Shown here piece by piece: positions 1-6,626 of a stretch of DNA of 15,123 bases. The notes beneath the pieces are model-generated. The model saw nothing but the letters and a program-made list of their open reading frames with translations. It had not been told where the DNA came from and did not search any database. Every line of letters begins with the position of its first letter. Position 1 is the first letter of the stretch. A program made the position numbers and the translations under genes. The stretch is taken from contig JBLHRR010000142.1 in assembly GCA_047626155.1 (NCBI GenBank), positions 1 through 15,123 of the forward strand, read 5' to 3'. The DNA is from CALGLS01 sp047626155 (GTDB lineage Bacteria; Bacteroidota; Bacteroidia; Chitinophagales; Saprospiraceae).

Positions 1-286
1 GTAAGATAGAAAGATATGTTGGATTGGCGAGGGCTTTTTCCTGTTTTGTTTGACTTTTTGTAGCCGTAGAGGTAAGATGTTGAAAAAAAAGAATTGTAGC
101 GTCTCGTTATTTAAGGTACTTATAGAAAAGGAGGGATCTTTTATCTTTAGATTTTGACGAATTCGAATAGAATGAATTGGAAGCGAGGTACTATCTGTTG
201 TGCTTATTAGCAGATAGGTTCGCACTGCTTTTATAGTGAGGAATGATAAAAGGGTGCTTGGCTAAATTAAGTAGAGAATGGGCGAG
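1..286. other. Non-coding flank downstream of the rhodopsin operon
   Basis: No coding region is supported here. On the minus strand this is the stretch just after the blh stop codon. A short inverted repeat (CTATCTG at 191-197 with CAGATAG at 211-217, 13-base loop) lies about 70 bases beyond the stop, and a weaker one (CACT/AGTG) at about 223-238. Neither is followed by a clear T-run on the minus strand, so they are weak candidates for transcript ends and no terminator is called. Confidence 0.5.
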
Positions 287-1198
287 TTATTTGGTCATTT
301 TACGATAAAATCCGTCCATTACAATACTATGAGGTAGGGTTAGGATAGAGATTAGAATGAGTCCTAGAAAAATGCTAGATATTGAGATCCAATTCATGTG
401 ACTAGCTATTAATAGAAGTCCTCCGCCTACAGCACTTACTAAAGTATATGGTAAGAGTATTTGGATAAACGCTTGGAAATTAAAGGTTTTTCGGTGTCGT
501 TTTAGATAGTTAAACTCCTCCACTAAGACTCGTGTTGAATGTAATGTTGCAAAGTAGAGTGTAAATCCGATGACAATAGGAAGGGTGAAAAAGGAAAGAT
601 GAATCAATAGGAGTAACAGCACTTCCATGAAAAACTTGTGGGAAGAAATTATTCCTTTCCATAGCCAATAAACAAGGATGGACGAACAGACTAAAGTACT
701 TACGGGTAGTAAAATGGAGTAGATTTCCTTATTAAAAATTCCAGTGAAAGATTGAAGGTCAGCAGATTCTGAAAAAATTAAATGTAATTCTAAGGGCTGG
801 TAAAAAATCAAACCAGAGAGAATCGATGCCCCCCATGAAAAATATAATATTCTCGAAATTACTTTAGAAGTATTTTGTACATCTGAGAACTGGGACTGCC
901 CAAAATGGAAAGCTGAAAGCAAAAGGAAAAAGATGAAACTCAAAACTGGCAAGTAAAACCACGCTAAAATATATCCCCCCATAAGGCTGAAATAAAACAA
1001 GTAAAAATGTAATGGAGGAGTGGTTTTGTTTTCTTCTAAAAAGATGATGTGGTCAATTGCACCATGAGGAACACCTACTAAAAAAATAAGCGTAGCTGCT
1101 ATTGCTAATTGAATATTTGATCCAATTACTTCAGGATTTGCAAAAAATATTAGGGCTAGATACCACCCACAAATGAAAAGGAAACTGGTGAATTTCAT
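287..1198 (-). CDS. blh: Brp/Blh family beta-carotene 15,15'-dioxygenase
   Basis: Integral membrane enzyme of the Brp/Blh family, which cleaves beta-carotene symmetrically into two all-trans retinal molecules, the chromophore of the rhodopsin encoded just upstream. The 303 residues form a series of hydrophobic segments. The family signature GVPHGAIDH is at 42-50 (His45, Asp49, His50), SAFHFGQSQ at 95-103 (His98), LHSTRVLVEE at 219-228 (His220) and LPHSIVMDG at 288-296 (His290). These conserved histidines match those proposed to hold the catalytic iron in this family. Length is normal. The gene is 89 bases downstream of the rhodopsin gene on the same strand and very likely co-transcribed. No carotenoid synthesis genes are in the window, so beta-carotene must be made from genes elsewhere. 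The ATG has an A/T-rich leader without a Shine-Dalgarno sequence, as is usual in Bacteroidota. Confidence 0.95.
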   Translation of the reverse strand: MKFTSFLFICGWYLALIFFANPEVIGSNIQLAIAATLIFLVGVPHGAIDHIIFLEENKTTPPLHFYLFYFSLMGGYILAWFYLPVLSFIFFLLLSAFHFGQSQFSDVQNTSKVISRILYFSWGASILSGLIFYQPLELHLIFSESADLQSFTGIFNKEIYSILLPVSTLVCSSILVYWLWKGIISSHKFFMEVLLLLLIHLSFFTLPIVIGFTLYFATLHSTRVLVEEFNYLKRHRKTFNFQAFIQILLPYTLVSAVGGGLLLIASHMNWISISSIFLGLILISILTLPHSIVMDGFYRKMTK

Positions 1199-1219
1199 AT
1201 GGTTAAATTAGAGAATATT

Positions 1220-1255
1220 GGAGGAGGTACATAATTTGATAAATGCACCCCCTCC
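1220..1255 (-). promoter_or_regulatory. Intercistronic hairpin between rhodopsin and blh
   Basis: In the 89-base gap between the two genes, GGAGG (1220-1224) and GGT (1226-1228) pair with ACC (1247-1249) and CCTCC (1251-1255), giving an 8-bp stem with one mismatch and an 18-base loop. No T-run follows on the minus strand, so it is not a standard terminator. It could protect the 3' end of the rhodopsin message or lower blh expression relative to rhodopsin. That role is inference. Confidence 0.4.
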
Positions 1256-1287
1256 TAAATATATTATCACGATCTAATCATTAATTG

Positions 1288-2034
1288 CTACGCAATTTCT
1301 AACTTTTCTGTTTCTGTAACAGCAATGCTATATACAACTAGACCAAATCCAATCTTGTTGATTGCATCTGCAATGTTATAAAACAAATCTACGTTACTAG
1401 ACTCCCAACCTAGGGCAGAATTCAACCAACCACCAGGCATACACATATAGCCAATTGGATAAATAGCCCAACCGACCAATACAAACCAAGCTAAAGAACG
1501 AATACCTTTTTGAACAGCCGCGCTTTTACTATTAGCTGCCAATTGTGCAACCTCACCAAACCATGCGGTGTACAAAATGTAAACATACCCTATTGTTGAG
1601 ATCACTCCCCACATAACAGAATGCGAAGTACTTCCTCCTACGGGATTAAATGCTTCACCAATGTAACCGGCAACAAGCATCAAAACGGAGGCTAAAATTA
1701 ATTTCCATAGCAGACTCAATTTAGCACCTGCCTCTTTTGTAAGTAAATAAAATTCAACACACATTAATGGAACTGTAAGTGTCCAATCAATGTAACGTAG
1801 CGCCGTAGGATTTTCTCCCGTGGCCATGTAGTAATCCCTCATGTAAAAATAATGGACTGCAGCAATACCAGTAATCAGACCTGAAACCAGCATAGATAAT
1901 TTCCACTTTTTTGCGACGCTTCCTCTTTCAAAAAAGAAGAAAACAGAGGCGGCCATCATGGCCATGTAACCCGTGAAAAATGTAAATGCAATTGGGTCAT
2001 CTTTTGGAATAGCTAAGACTTCTAAAAACATCAT
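1288..2034 (-). CDS. Proteorhodopsin, light-driven proton pump (DTE type)
   Basis: Seven-helix retinal protein of the inner membrane, 248 residues. Helix C reads RYIDWTLTVPLMCVEF, giving Asp83 (proton acceptor, Asp97 in the reference green proteorhodopsin), Thr87 and Glu94 (proton donor, Glu108). This DTE triad is that of outward proton pumps, not sodium (NDQ) or chloride pumps. His61 sits 22 residues before Asp83, like the His75-Asp97 pair. Lys227 in helix G (IADAINKIGFG) is the retinal Schiff-base lysine, with Asp223 four residues before it. Met91 is at the spectral tuning position (105 in the reference), which predicts green absorption. Gly143 in helix E aligns with the small residue that opens the carotenoid-binding fenestration in xanthorhodopsin. 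No signal peptide is evident. A second in-frame ATG follows the first, so the start could be one codon later. First gene of an operon with blh. Confidence 0.97.
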   Translation of the reverse strand: MMFLEVLAIPKDDPIAFTFFTGYMAMMAASVFFFFERGSVAKKWKLSMLVSGLITGIAAVHYFYMRDYYMATGENPTALRYIDWTLTVPLMCVEFYLLTKEAGAKLSLLWKLILASVLMLVAGYIGEAFNPVGGSTSHSVMWGVISTIGYVYILYTAWFGEVAQLAANSKSAAVQKGIRSLAWFVLVGWAIYPIGYMCMPGGWLNSALGWESSNVDLFYNIADAINKIGFGLVVYSIAVTETEKLEIA

Positions 2035-2363
2035 AATTAGTTAAGTTTTGTTATGGTTAGAAAATGTTTGTTTACAAGTTGACTGCTTTTTTCTCTCTTC
2101 CTTTTTTACTGCTATTTTTTAATAATTATTAGATCTATACTTAAATCAATATAAACGTATTTAAATTGTTATAAATAGGCTTTTTATTGTTCATCTATTG
2201 ATGGAAATAATCCATTTCCAATCTGCTTTTTCAATTGAAAGTAGTTTTTCTCCCAGTTGACATTTCATTAGATAACATAAATGGAGGTGAAATGTTTTGG
2301 GCTTTCAAAACATTCTGAAAACACAATAGATATTGAGCTGGAATGATTATGGTTATAACTACT

Positions 2364-2400
2364 TGGTTTAAAGTGGTTTAAAGTGGTTAATGGTTTAAAT
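2364..2400. repeat. Short tandem repeat, unit TGGTTTAAAG
   Basis: Two exact 10-base units (2364-2373 and 2374-2383) are followed by a shortened unit TGGTTAA (2384-2390) and a near-exact TGGTTTAAAT (2391-2400). It lies about 330 bases upstream of the rhodopsin start. It could be simple slippage or a row of protein-binding sites. Nothing in the sequence decides between these. Confidence 0.6.
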
Positions 2401-2726
2401 TAATGCAGTTATACTTTTTTATTTAGATTACATCTAAACGCTGTTTAGCCTTTTTGCTAAATAGTTAAACAAGGAAAAAATGACTTTTTAGCCCCCTTTT
2501 ATCTCGTTAAAATTGGTTTCCGTCTGAGATTTAGATCCCATCCTCGCAAAATTTTTATTGTTAAATCACAAAATTATTTGAATGGATAATAGAGGCAGAA
2601 TTGACTAGCTGAGGGGCTGATAATATTTACTAATGATGCACTGGTGATTATATCAACTTATTAGGAGAGACATTAAATTATCACAATACAATTCCTGAAT
2701 GTATGGTGCACTGTATCCAAAGGCTA

Positions 2727-2920
2727 TTGTGGCCCTCCGGATGGCCAATTAACTTCATGAAAAAGTAAAGCCAGGAGTGATGCTCCCGGCTTTAAAATCC
2801 GAGGCCTGGAGCCTCTTACTTTTGAAGTTTAGTAAACGGTGGAACGGAGCCCAGTTTCTAAGAATCAGAAAAAGAAGAACCGTCGCGTCGTTTTTCTTTT
2901 TCTAAATTTTCGGTTCTAGG
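2727..2920. ncRNA. Hairpin-rich island, possible structured RNA or repeat element
   Basis: Several inverted repeats follow one another with almost no gap. TGGCC 2730-2734 pairs with GGCCA 2743-2747. AAAGCC and GGAG (2767-2777) pair with CTCC and GGCTTT (2783-2793), a 10-bp stem with one mismatch. GAGGC 2801-2805 pairs with GCCTC 2811-2815. TTACT 2816-2820 pairs with AGTAA 2831-2835. A 14-bp stem with one G-T wobble joins 2867-2880 to 2890-2903 around a 9-base loop. GAACCG at about 2877 could instead pair with CGGTTC at about 2911. The local GC content is above the surrounding DNA. No known RNA family is recognised, and it may equally be a dispersed palindromic repeat. Confidence 0.35.
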
Positions 2921-3190
2921 ATGTCCCAGGTCTCATCATGGTCTAGCTAAGGATTCCCATTTTCGTCAACAATGCTGTTTGGCGGAATGCTGATTTTACT
3001 CCTTAGTCTGTACTATTCGAATTTGATGACGTTTTTGAATAGTTGTGATTTGTTTTTATACTGTAAAGTGTTTAAAAGGTAGAACATTGTAATTTTTTAA
3101 CTACTTTTACTGAAATAATGTATGGATTCACCCCAGTTGACTTCATGAAAAAAAACAGAGAGAACCAATTTTTTCATCAAATCTTTTAAT

Positions 3191-4048
3191 ATGAACACAA
3201 AGCTCATACTCTTATCCGTCTTTACGGTCTTTTACTTCCTCGCTACCCAATGGTGGTATAGCAATAATATCGCCGGGGTCTGTTGTGGAGATGACCAAAC
3301 CGAGGAAGCCATGGCTGCTAACTCCGTAAAGGACGCCGCCGTACTGGCCGTAGCGCCTGCCTTGCCTCTCGCATTTCAATGGATGAATGCGGACCCGACG
3401 CTGGGAACCGACTTTGATACCTTCAAAAATAATTCAATTTTGAAAGGCATGAAAGAAGACAACGTTCTTCAAATCACCGGGAATTATTTCAAAGACGAAA
3501 CAGCTATAGAAGGTTTTGACAACATGGGACTCGCTCGTGCTGCTGCTGTTCGTGAAATACTTAAAGACCACATCTCTATGGATCGGGTTGACATTTCGTC
3601 CCGTCTCGTCACTGATAATGCAACGATGAAGGATACTCCTTTTGAGGGCGTGACTTTCAACTGGCGAGAAGCGCTTAAAAAGGAAGAAACTACGATTGTC
3701 GAAGTTGAGAATGAAAGTACGATCTATTTTCCTTTCAACTCTTCTGTGAAAGATCAGAATAAGGAAGTGGATACTTATCTTCTCAAATTAGCAGAGCGCT
3801 TAAATCAAACAACAGAGAAGGTTTCTATCATCGGCCATACAGATAATGTAGGCGAGGATGAGGCCAACCAGACCCTTGGTCTAAATCGGGCTGCAGGGAT
3901 ACGTGCTATTCTAATTGCAAATGGTGTAACTGCCGATCGCATCACTATAGATTCAAAAGGGGAAGCGCAACCTGCGACAACCAACGAAACAGAAGACGGC
4001 AGGTATCGAAACAGAAGAACGGTTTTAAGTATCGTGGCTGGAGGTTAA
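3191..4048 (+). CDS. OmpA-like envelope protein with a degenerate second OmpA-type domain
   Basis: Peptidoglycan-associated envelope protein of 285 residues. Residues 5-22 form a hydrophobic signal anchor, followed by WWY and a Cys pair (31-32), so the protein is probably held in the membrane and faces the periplasm. The C-terminal OmpA domain (about 176-285) starts STIYFPFNSSV and contains GHTDNVG with Asp218 and LNRAAG with Arg233. Their 15-residue spacing equals that of the diaminopimelate-binding Asp/Arg pair in Acinetobacter OmpA. Residues about 92-140 (VLQITGNYFKDE, then GLARAAAVREIL and MDRVDISS) resemble the core of a second OmpA domain that has lost the GHTD motif, suggesting an old tandem duplication with one inactive copy. 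There is no beta-barrel domain, unlike classic OmpA. A coiled-coil membrane protein gene lies 165 bases downstream on the same strand, ahead of a shared terminator. The exact role is unknown; an anchoring or scaffold role is inference. Confidence 0.9.
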   Translation: MNTKLILLSVFTVFYFLATQWWYSNNIAGVCCGDDQTEEAMAANSVKDAAVLAVAPALPLAFQWMNADPTLGTDFDTFKNNSILKGMKEDNVLQITGNYFKDETAIEGFDNMGLARAAAVREILKDHISMDRVDISSRLVTDNATMKDTPFEGVTFNWREALKKEETTIVEVENESTIYFPFNSSVKDQNKEVDTYLLKLAERLNQTTEKVSIIGHTDNVGEDEANQTLGLNRAAGIRAILIANGVTADRITIDSKGEAQPATTNETEDGRYRNRRTVLSIVAGG

Positions 4049-4142
4049 TGTCACTGTGTTAAACAGATTATAAACAAAATTATAAACTACTGTATACTTT
4101 TCAGGAATAAGCTCCTTTCCTCCGATATGCCTGCGGGTAGAT

Positions 4143-4175
4143 CTCCCCTTTAGGGATGGGATTGGGGGCAGCGCG
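4143..4175. repeat. G/C-run element around CCCCTTTAGGG
   Basis: CTCCCCTTTAGGGA at 4143-4156 is followed by G-runs. The same 14 bases, again followed by G-runs, occur at 13541-13554, where they form the end of the ADP-ribosylglycohydrolase reading frame. A 14-base match alone could arise by chance in a window this size, but the similar flanks and palindromic core suggest a small dispersed element of the kind I recall from Bacteroidota genomes. It sits between the OmpA-like and coiled-coil genes. Confidence 0.4.
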
Positions 4176-4213
4176 GAAAAAATGTACAGTAGCTAAACAA
4201 AACAATTACAACT

Positions 4214-4570
4214 ATGCTTTTACTAGATATATTTTGTGCAGGCTGCACGCCTTATTTATTAATGATGTTGGCCGGAGCCTGGGGGCTCGGTTGGGTTTTC
4301 TGGAAGCTGTTAAAAGAGAACGGCTTGCTTAGTAATATTAAAAATCTGGAAACAGAAGTTACGGAGGTCAAAAAAGAGAATGTTGATTTGAAAACGGAGC
4401 TTACACAAGCGAATTATGAAGTTGAAAAAAAGGGTAAGGATTTGACTAAAGCTCGTCACCGAATTGGGGATTTTGAATTGCAGGGAAAGGTGGCACAAGA
4501 GAAATTTGCGGAGCTTCAGGGAACTTTTGAGCAATTGAAAACGGATTATGAGGTTTTGAAAAAAGGATAA
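4214..4570 (+). CDS. Small membrane-anchored coiled-coil protein
   Basis: 118 residues, no named family recognised. A short N-terminus with a CxxC pair (Cys8, Cys11) leads into one membrane segment at about 13-34 (PYLLMMLAGAWGLGWVFWKL). The rest, about 38-118, is charged and helical with heptad-like Leu, Val and Ile spacing, a continuous coiled coil rich in Lys and Glu and ending in KKG. The layout fits a protein fixed in a membrane by its N-terminus, with a long rod projecting into cytoplasm or periplasm. It follows the OmpA-like gene on the same strand by 165 bases and precedes a strong terminator, so the two probably share a transcript and perhaps a complex. That partnership is inferred from position only. 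The ATG at 4214 has an A-rich leader. Confidence 0.8.
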   Translation: MLLLDIFCAGCTPYLLMMLAGAWGLGWVFWKLLKENGLLSNIKNLETEVTEVKKENVDLKTELTQANYEVEKKGKDLTKARHRIGDFELQGKVAQEKFAELQGTFEQLKTDYEVLKKG

Positions 4571-4605
4571 TGATAACTTATTTTTAGTATAGATAATGCA
4601 ATCGG

Positions 4606-4642
4606 ACGGTTACTAGACTTTTGAGTTTAGTAACCGTTTTTA
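4606..4642 (+). terminator. Intrinsic terminator after the OmpA-like and coiled-coil genes
   Basis: CGGTTACT (4607-4614) pairs perfectly with AGTAACCG (4629-4636). An inner ACT/AGT pair extends the stem, and TTTTTAT follows at once. It lies 36 bases after the coiled-coil stop codon. Confidence 0.85.
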
Positions 4643-4739
4643 TGTAAAATTCACGACTTGTAGGGGTATTGTTGTTATAAGAACAGCTATATGGAAAGAG
4701 GTTTTCTGAATTTTCTAAATTTAAAAAATCTGGGGAACC

Positions 4740-4815
4740 TGCAAACAACCTTCGTTGCGTTCCTTTGCGCTCGTTGCGCCTCCACCTAGGGTGCGGAAAG
4801 ATTTGCGGTGAAAAA
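4740..4815. repeat. TTGCG-rich repeat element
   Basis: TTGCG occurs at 4755-4759, 4765-4769, 4774-4778 and 4803-4807, the first three about ten bases apart, within a run of GCGTTCCTTTGCGCTC character ending TTTGCGGTGAAAA. It lies between the convergent ends of the coiled-coil and DUF1501 genes. It resembles a dispersed non-coding repeat I recall from Bacteroidota and other genomes; other copies cannot be shown from this window. Confidence 0.45.
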
Positions 4816-4840
4816 TAACAATTGGCGAAACGCCAACTAA
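4810..4840 (-). terminator. Intrinsic terminator of the DUF1800-DUF1501 operon
   Basis: Read on the minus strand, TTGGCG-TTT-CGCCAA (complement of 4822-4836) forms a perfect 6-bp hairpin and is followed by TTGTTATTTTT. It starts 8 bases after the DUF1501 stop codon. Confidence 0.8.
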
Positions 4841-4844
4841 CAAC

Positions 4845-6491
4845 TTACCACCAAATAGGCCGATCATAAATCCTCCCTCCAGTATCCAACTGATAAATAT
4901 AATTTCCAGAAGGCAAAAACAAAGGAGCCGGATCGAAATCCATAATATAACTCCCTCGCTCTTTGAACTCATTCATCAAAGTACGTAATGACTGCCCCGA
5001 AGCGTCTAAAATGCGGATGCGGACCGTACCTCGTCGGAAGATAGAATACTTAATATCTATATAGCCAGGGTTTGTAGCGGAACTGTTATGACCTAGTAAG
5101 GCTGCGGTCTCATTTGAGCCAACAGAAGAAATGCCCGTAGGAACCAGTCCGTCTATAGTTTCGGTTGGTTCTCCTATGACGAAGTCGGTGACCGTTGGGT
5201 CGGTGCATAGCCAATCTTGAAGGATGGTGGCATAGACGGAGCGGAAGTCAACGGAAAAGGCAGGATCTTCACTGGGGCCTATCCCGGTGAGTGTTGGAGG
5301 CGTTCCGTGGAAGCCGCCGCCGAGATTGGTACCGCCAAAAAGCATGATGGGGGCGCCTGTTCCGTGGTCCGTTCCTTCGGAGCCATTTTCGAAAATGGTT
5401 CTTCCGAACTCAGAGAAAGTCATCGTTAAAATATCTTCAGACATGCCGCTGGCGTCTAAGTCCTGATAGAAGGTGCTTACCGCGGAGGCTATGTTGTTTA
5501 AGAGGATGCTGTGGCTTTCTGGCTGATTGGCGTGGGTGTCAAACCCGCCGATGGTGACCATGTATATTTTAGTGCCCAACTGCCCATTTATTAACCGAGC
5601 GACAATACCTAGTTGTTCTGCAAGATTATTGTTGGGAAAGGTGACGTTGTTGCTGCCAGCGTTATAAGCTTCCCGAATGGTTTCAGAATAACGGAAGGCA
5701 TTGTTGGCGGTTTGGCGGAGATAGGTTAGCTCCGAATCATTGGCGCAGTTACCTAGATTGCTGGAATTGTATAACTCTCCAGTGGAAGCAATTTGATAAA
5801 ATTCTGTGGGGTTGGAAATAGCCAATGCCATATTGCCATGATCCGCCCGAAATAATAAATTGGTGGATACGCCTATTTGTAAAGCCGGAGGAATAACAGG
5901 AGGCGCGTCTATATATGCTGGGAATTCCTGATCCAGTTTTCGCCCTATCCATCCGGTGTTTAGGTGCTCGTCTGAAGCAGAAGAGGTGGCCCAAATGTCT
6001 GAAGAGCGGAAGTGGGAGAAATCTGGATTGGGGTAGCCTACATTATGAATGATTTTCATCCGACCCTCATTCCATAGCGGTTGGAGCTGGTAGAACATTT
6101 CATTGGGTAGGGCGAATTCGTCATTCAGAGCGCCGTAATTTCCATTGGTGACTCCTATTGTAGGACGAATGTTATAGTATTCATCATTGGTGTAGGGGAT
6201 GACGGTGTTTAGTCCATCGTTACCACCATCTAAGCGGATGAGGACCAAGGTACGGTCGCAACCATTTGCACTTAGCGAATTCATCAATCCTGTTGGCTGA
6301 AAAGCCTTGACCATGGTATTGCCCAGACTAAGGCTACTGCCTAAAGCGAGGACGCCACTGCCAAACAGGAAGTCTCTGCGCGACCATTTTTTGTGATCTG
6401 CTTTGTGCGCTTTTGTTCCGTGGTCGATAGAGGCCCCGTAACGTTTTTTGACTTTTTTATGTAGAGAGCGTTCTTTATGTTCGTCGCACAT
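4845..6491 (-). CDS. DUF1501 family Tat-exported protein with T9SS/FlgD-like C-terminal domain
   Basis: 548 residues. A His- and Lys-rich N-terminus of 36 residues precedes a twin-arginine signal, SRRDFL at 37-42, and a hydrophobic stretch at about 43-57, so the protein is probably exported folded by the Tat system. DUF1501 motifs follow: LVLIRLDGGNDGLNTVIP at about 82-99, FSHFRSSDIW, SEFGR at 360-364 and DHGTG at 375-379. The family is grouped, as I recall, with the alkaline phosphatase/sulfatase superfamily, but no substrate is known. Residues about 474-548 form an Ig-like C-terminal domain (VRIRILDASGQ to GNYIYQLD) of the FlgD/T9SS sorting type, which suggests onward transport to the surface. 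DUF1800 is encoded 135 bases upstream on the same strand, the usual partner of this family, and the gap holds a palindromic repeat. A terminator follows the stop. The reaction is unknown. Confidence 0.9.
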   Translation of the reverse strand: MCDEHKERSLHKKVKKRYGASIDHGTKAHKADHKKWSRRDFLFGSGVLALGSSLSLGNTMVKAFQPTGLMNSLSANGCDRTLVLIRLDGGNDGLNTVIPYTNDEYYNIRPTIGVTNGNYGALNDEFALPNEMFYQLQPLWNEGRMKIIHNVGYPNPDFSHFRSSDIWATSSASDEHLNTGWIGRKLDQEFPAYIDAPPVIPPALQIGVSTNLLFRADHGNMALAISNPTEFYQIASTGELYNSSNLGNCANDSELTYLRQTANNAFRYSETIREAYNAGSNNVTFPNNNLAEQLGIVARLINGQLGTKIYMVTIGGFDTHANQPESHSILLNNIASAVSTFYQDLDASGMSEDILTMTFSEFGRTIFENGSEGTDHGTGAPIMLFGGTNLGGGFHGTPPTLTGIGPSEDPAFSVDFRSVYATILQDWLCTDPTVTDFVIGEPTETIDGLVPTGISSVGSNETAALLGHNSSATNPGYIDIKYSIFRRGTVRIRILDASGQSLRTLMNEFKERGSYIMDFDPAPLFLPSGNYIYQLDTGGRIYDRPIWW

Positions 6492-6560
6492 GGTTGATTT
6501 TTTGATTTTGATTTAAAACACCCATAATTGAAGATTCCCCTCTTCCTTATTTTTAAAGGG

Positions 6561-6618
6561 CCGATCAGGGTTCCCTTAATTCGCGTTACCTTACGTTAGT
6601 GGGAAACCCTTATCCACC
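6561..6618. repeat. Palindromic dispersed repeat, copy A (short form)
   Basis: GATCAGGGTTCCCTTAAT (6563-6580), then ACCTTACGTTA, then GTGGGAAACCCT and TATCC, ending near 6618. The ends pair as an imperfect stem of about 12 bp (GATCAGGGTTCCC against GGGAAACCCTTATC). The same ordered blocks recur at 14993-15058 in copy B, which has 10 more bases in the middle. Copy A sits in the gap between DUF1800 and DUF1501, so it would be transcribed as a hairpin between two co-directional genes and could uncouple their expression. Confidence 0.85.
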
Positions 6619-6626
6619 TTCATTCT

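Larger units (their letters stand above)
2035..3190. other. 1.16 kb gene-free region between rhodopsin and ompA-like genes
   Basis: No convincing coding region on either strand. It is AT-rich near both genes and must hold the promoters of the divergently read rhodopsin and OmpA-like genes, but I found no good match to the Bacteroidota promoter pattern (TTG, then TAnnTTTG) at workable spacing. It contains a perfect 8-bp inverted repeat (AATGTTTT 2291-2298, AAAACATT 2307-2314), short tandem repeats at 2364-2400, a hairpin-rich island at about 2727-2920, and a 7-bp inverted repeat (ACTATTC 3011-3017, GAATAGT 3036-3042). The words TTCATGAAAAA at 2754-2764 and near 3142 sit in similar surroundings (AATTAAC or AGTTGAC just before). 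Confidence 0.6.

Noticed and set aside
1288..2034. Sodium- or chloride-pumping rhodopsin
   Set aside because: Helix C carries Asp83, Thr87 and Glu94 (DTE), the proton-pump set, not NDQ or NTQ.
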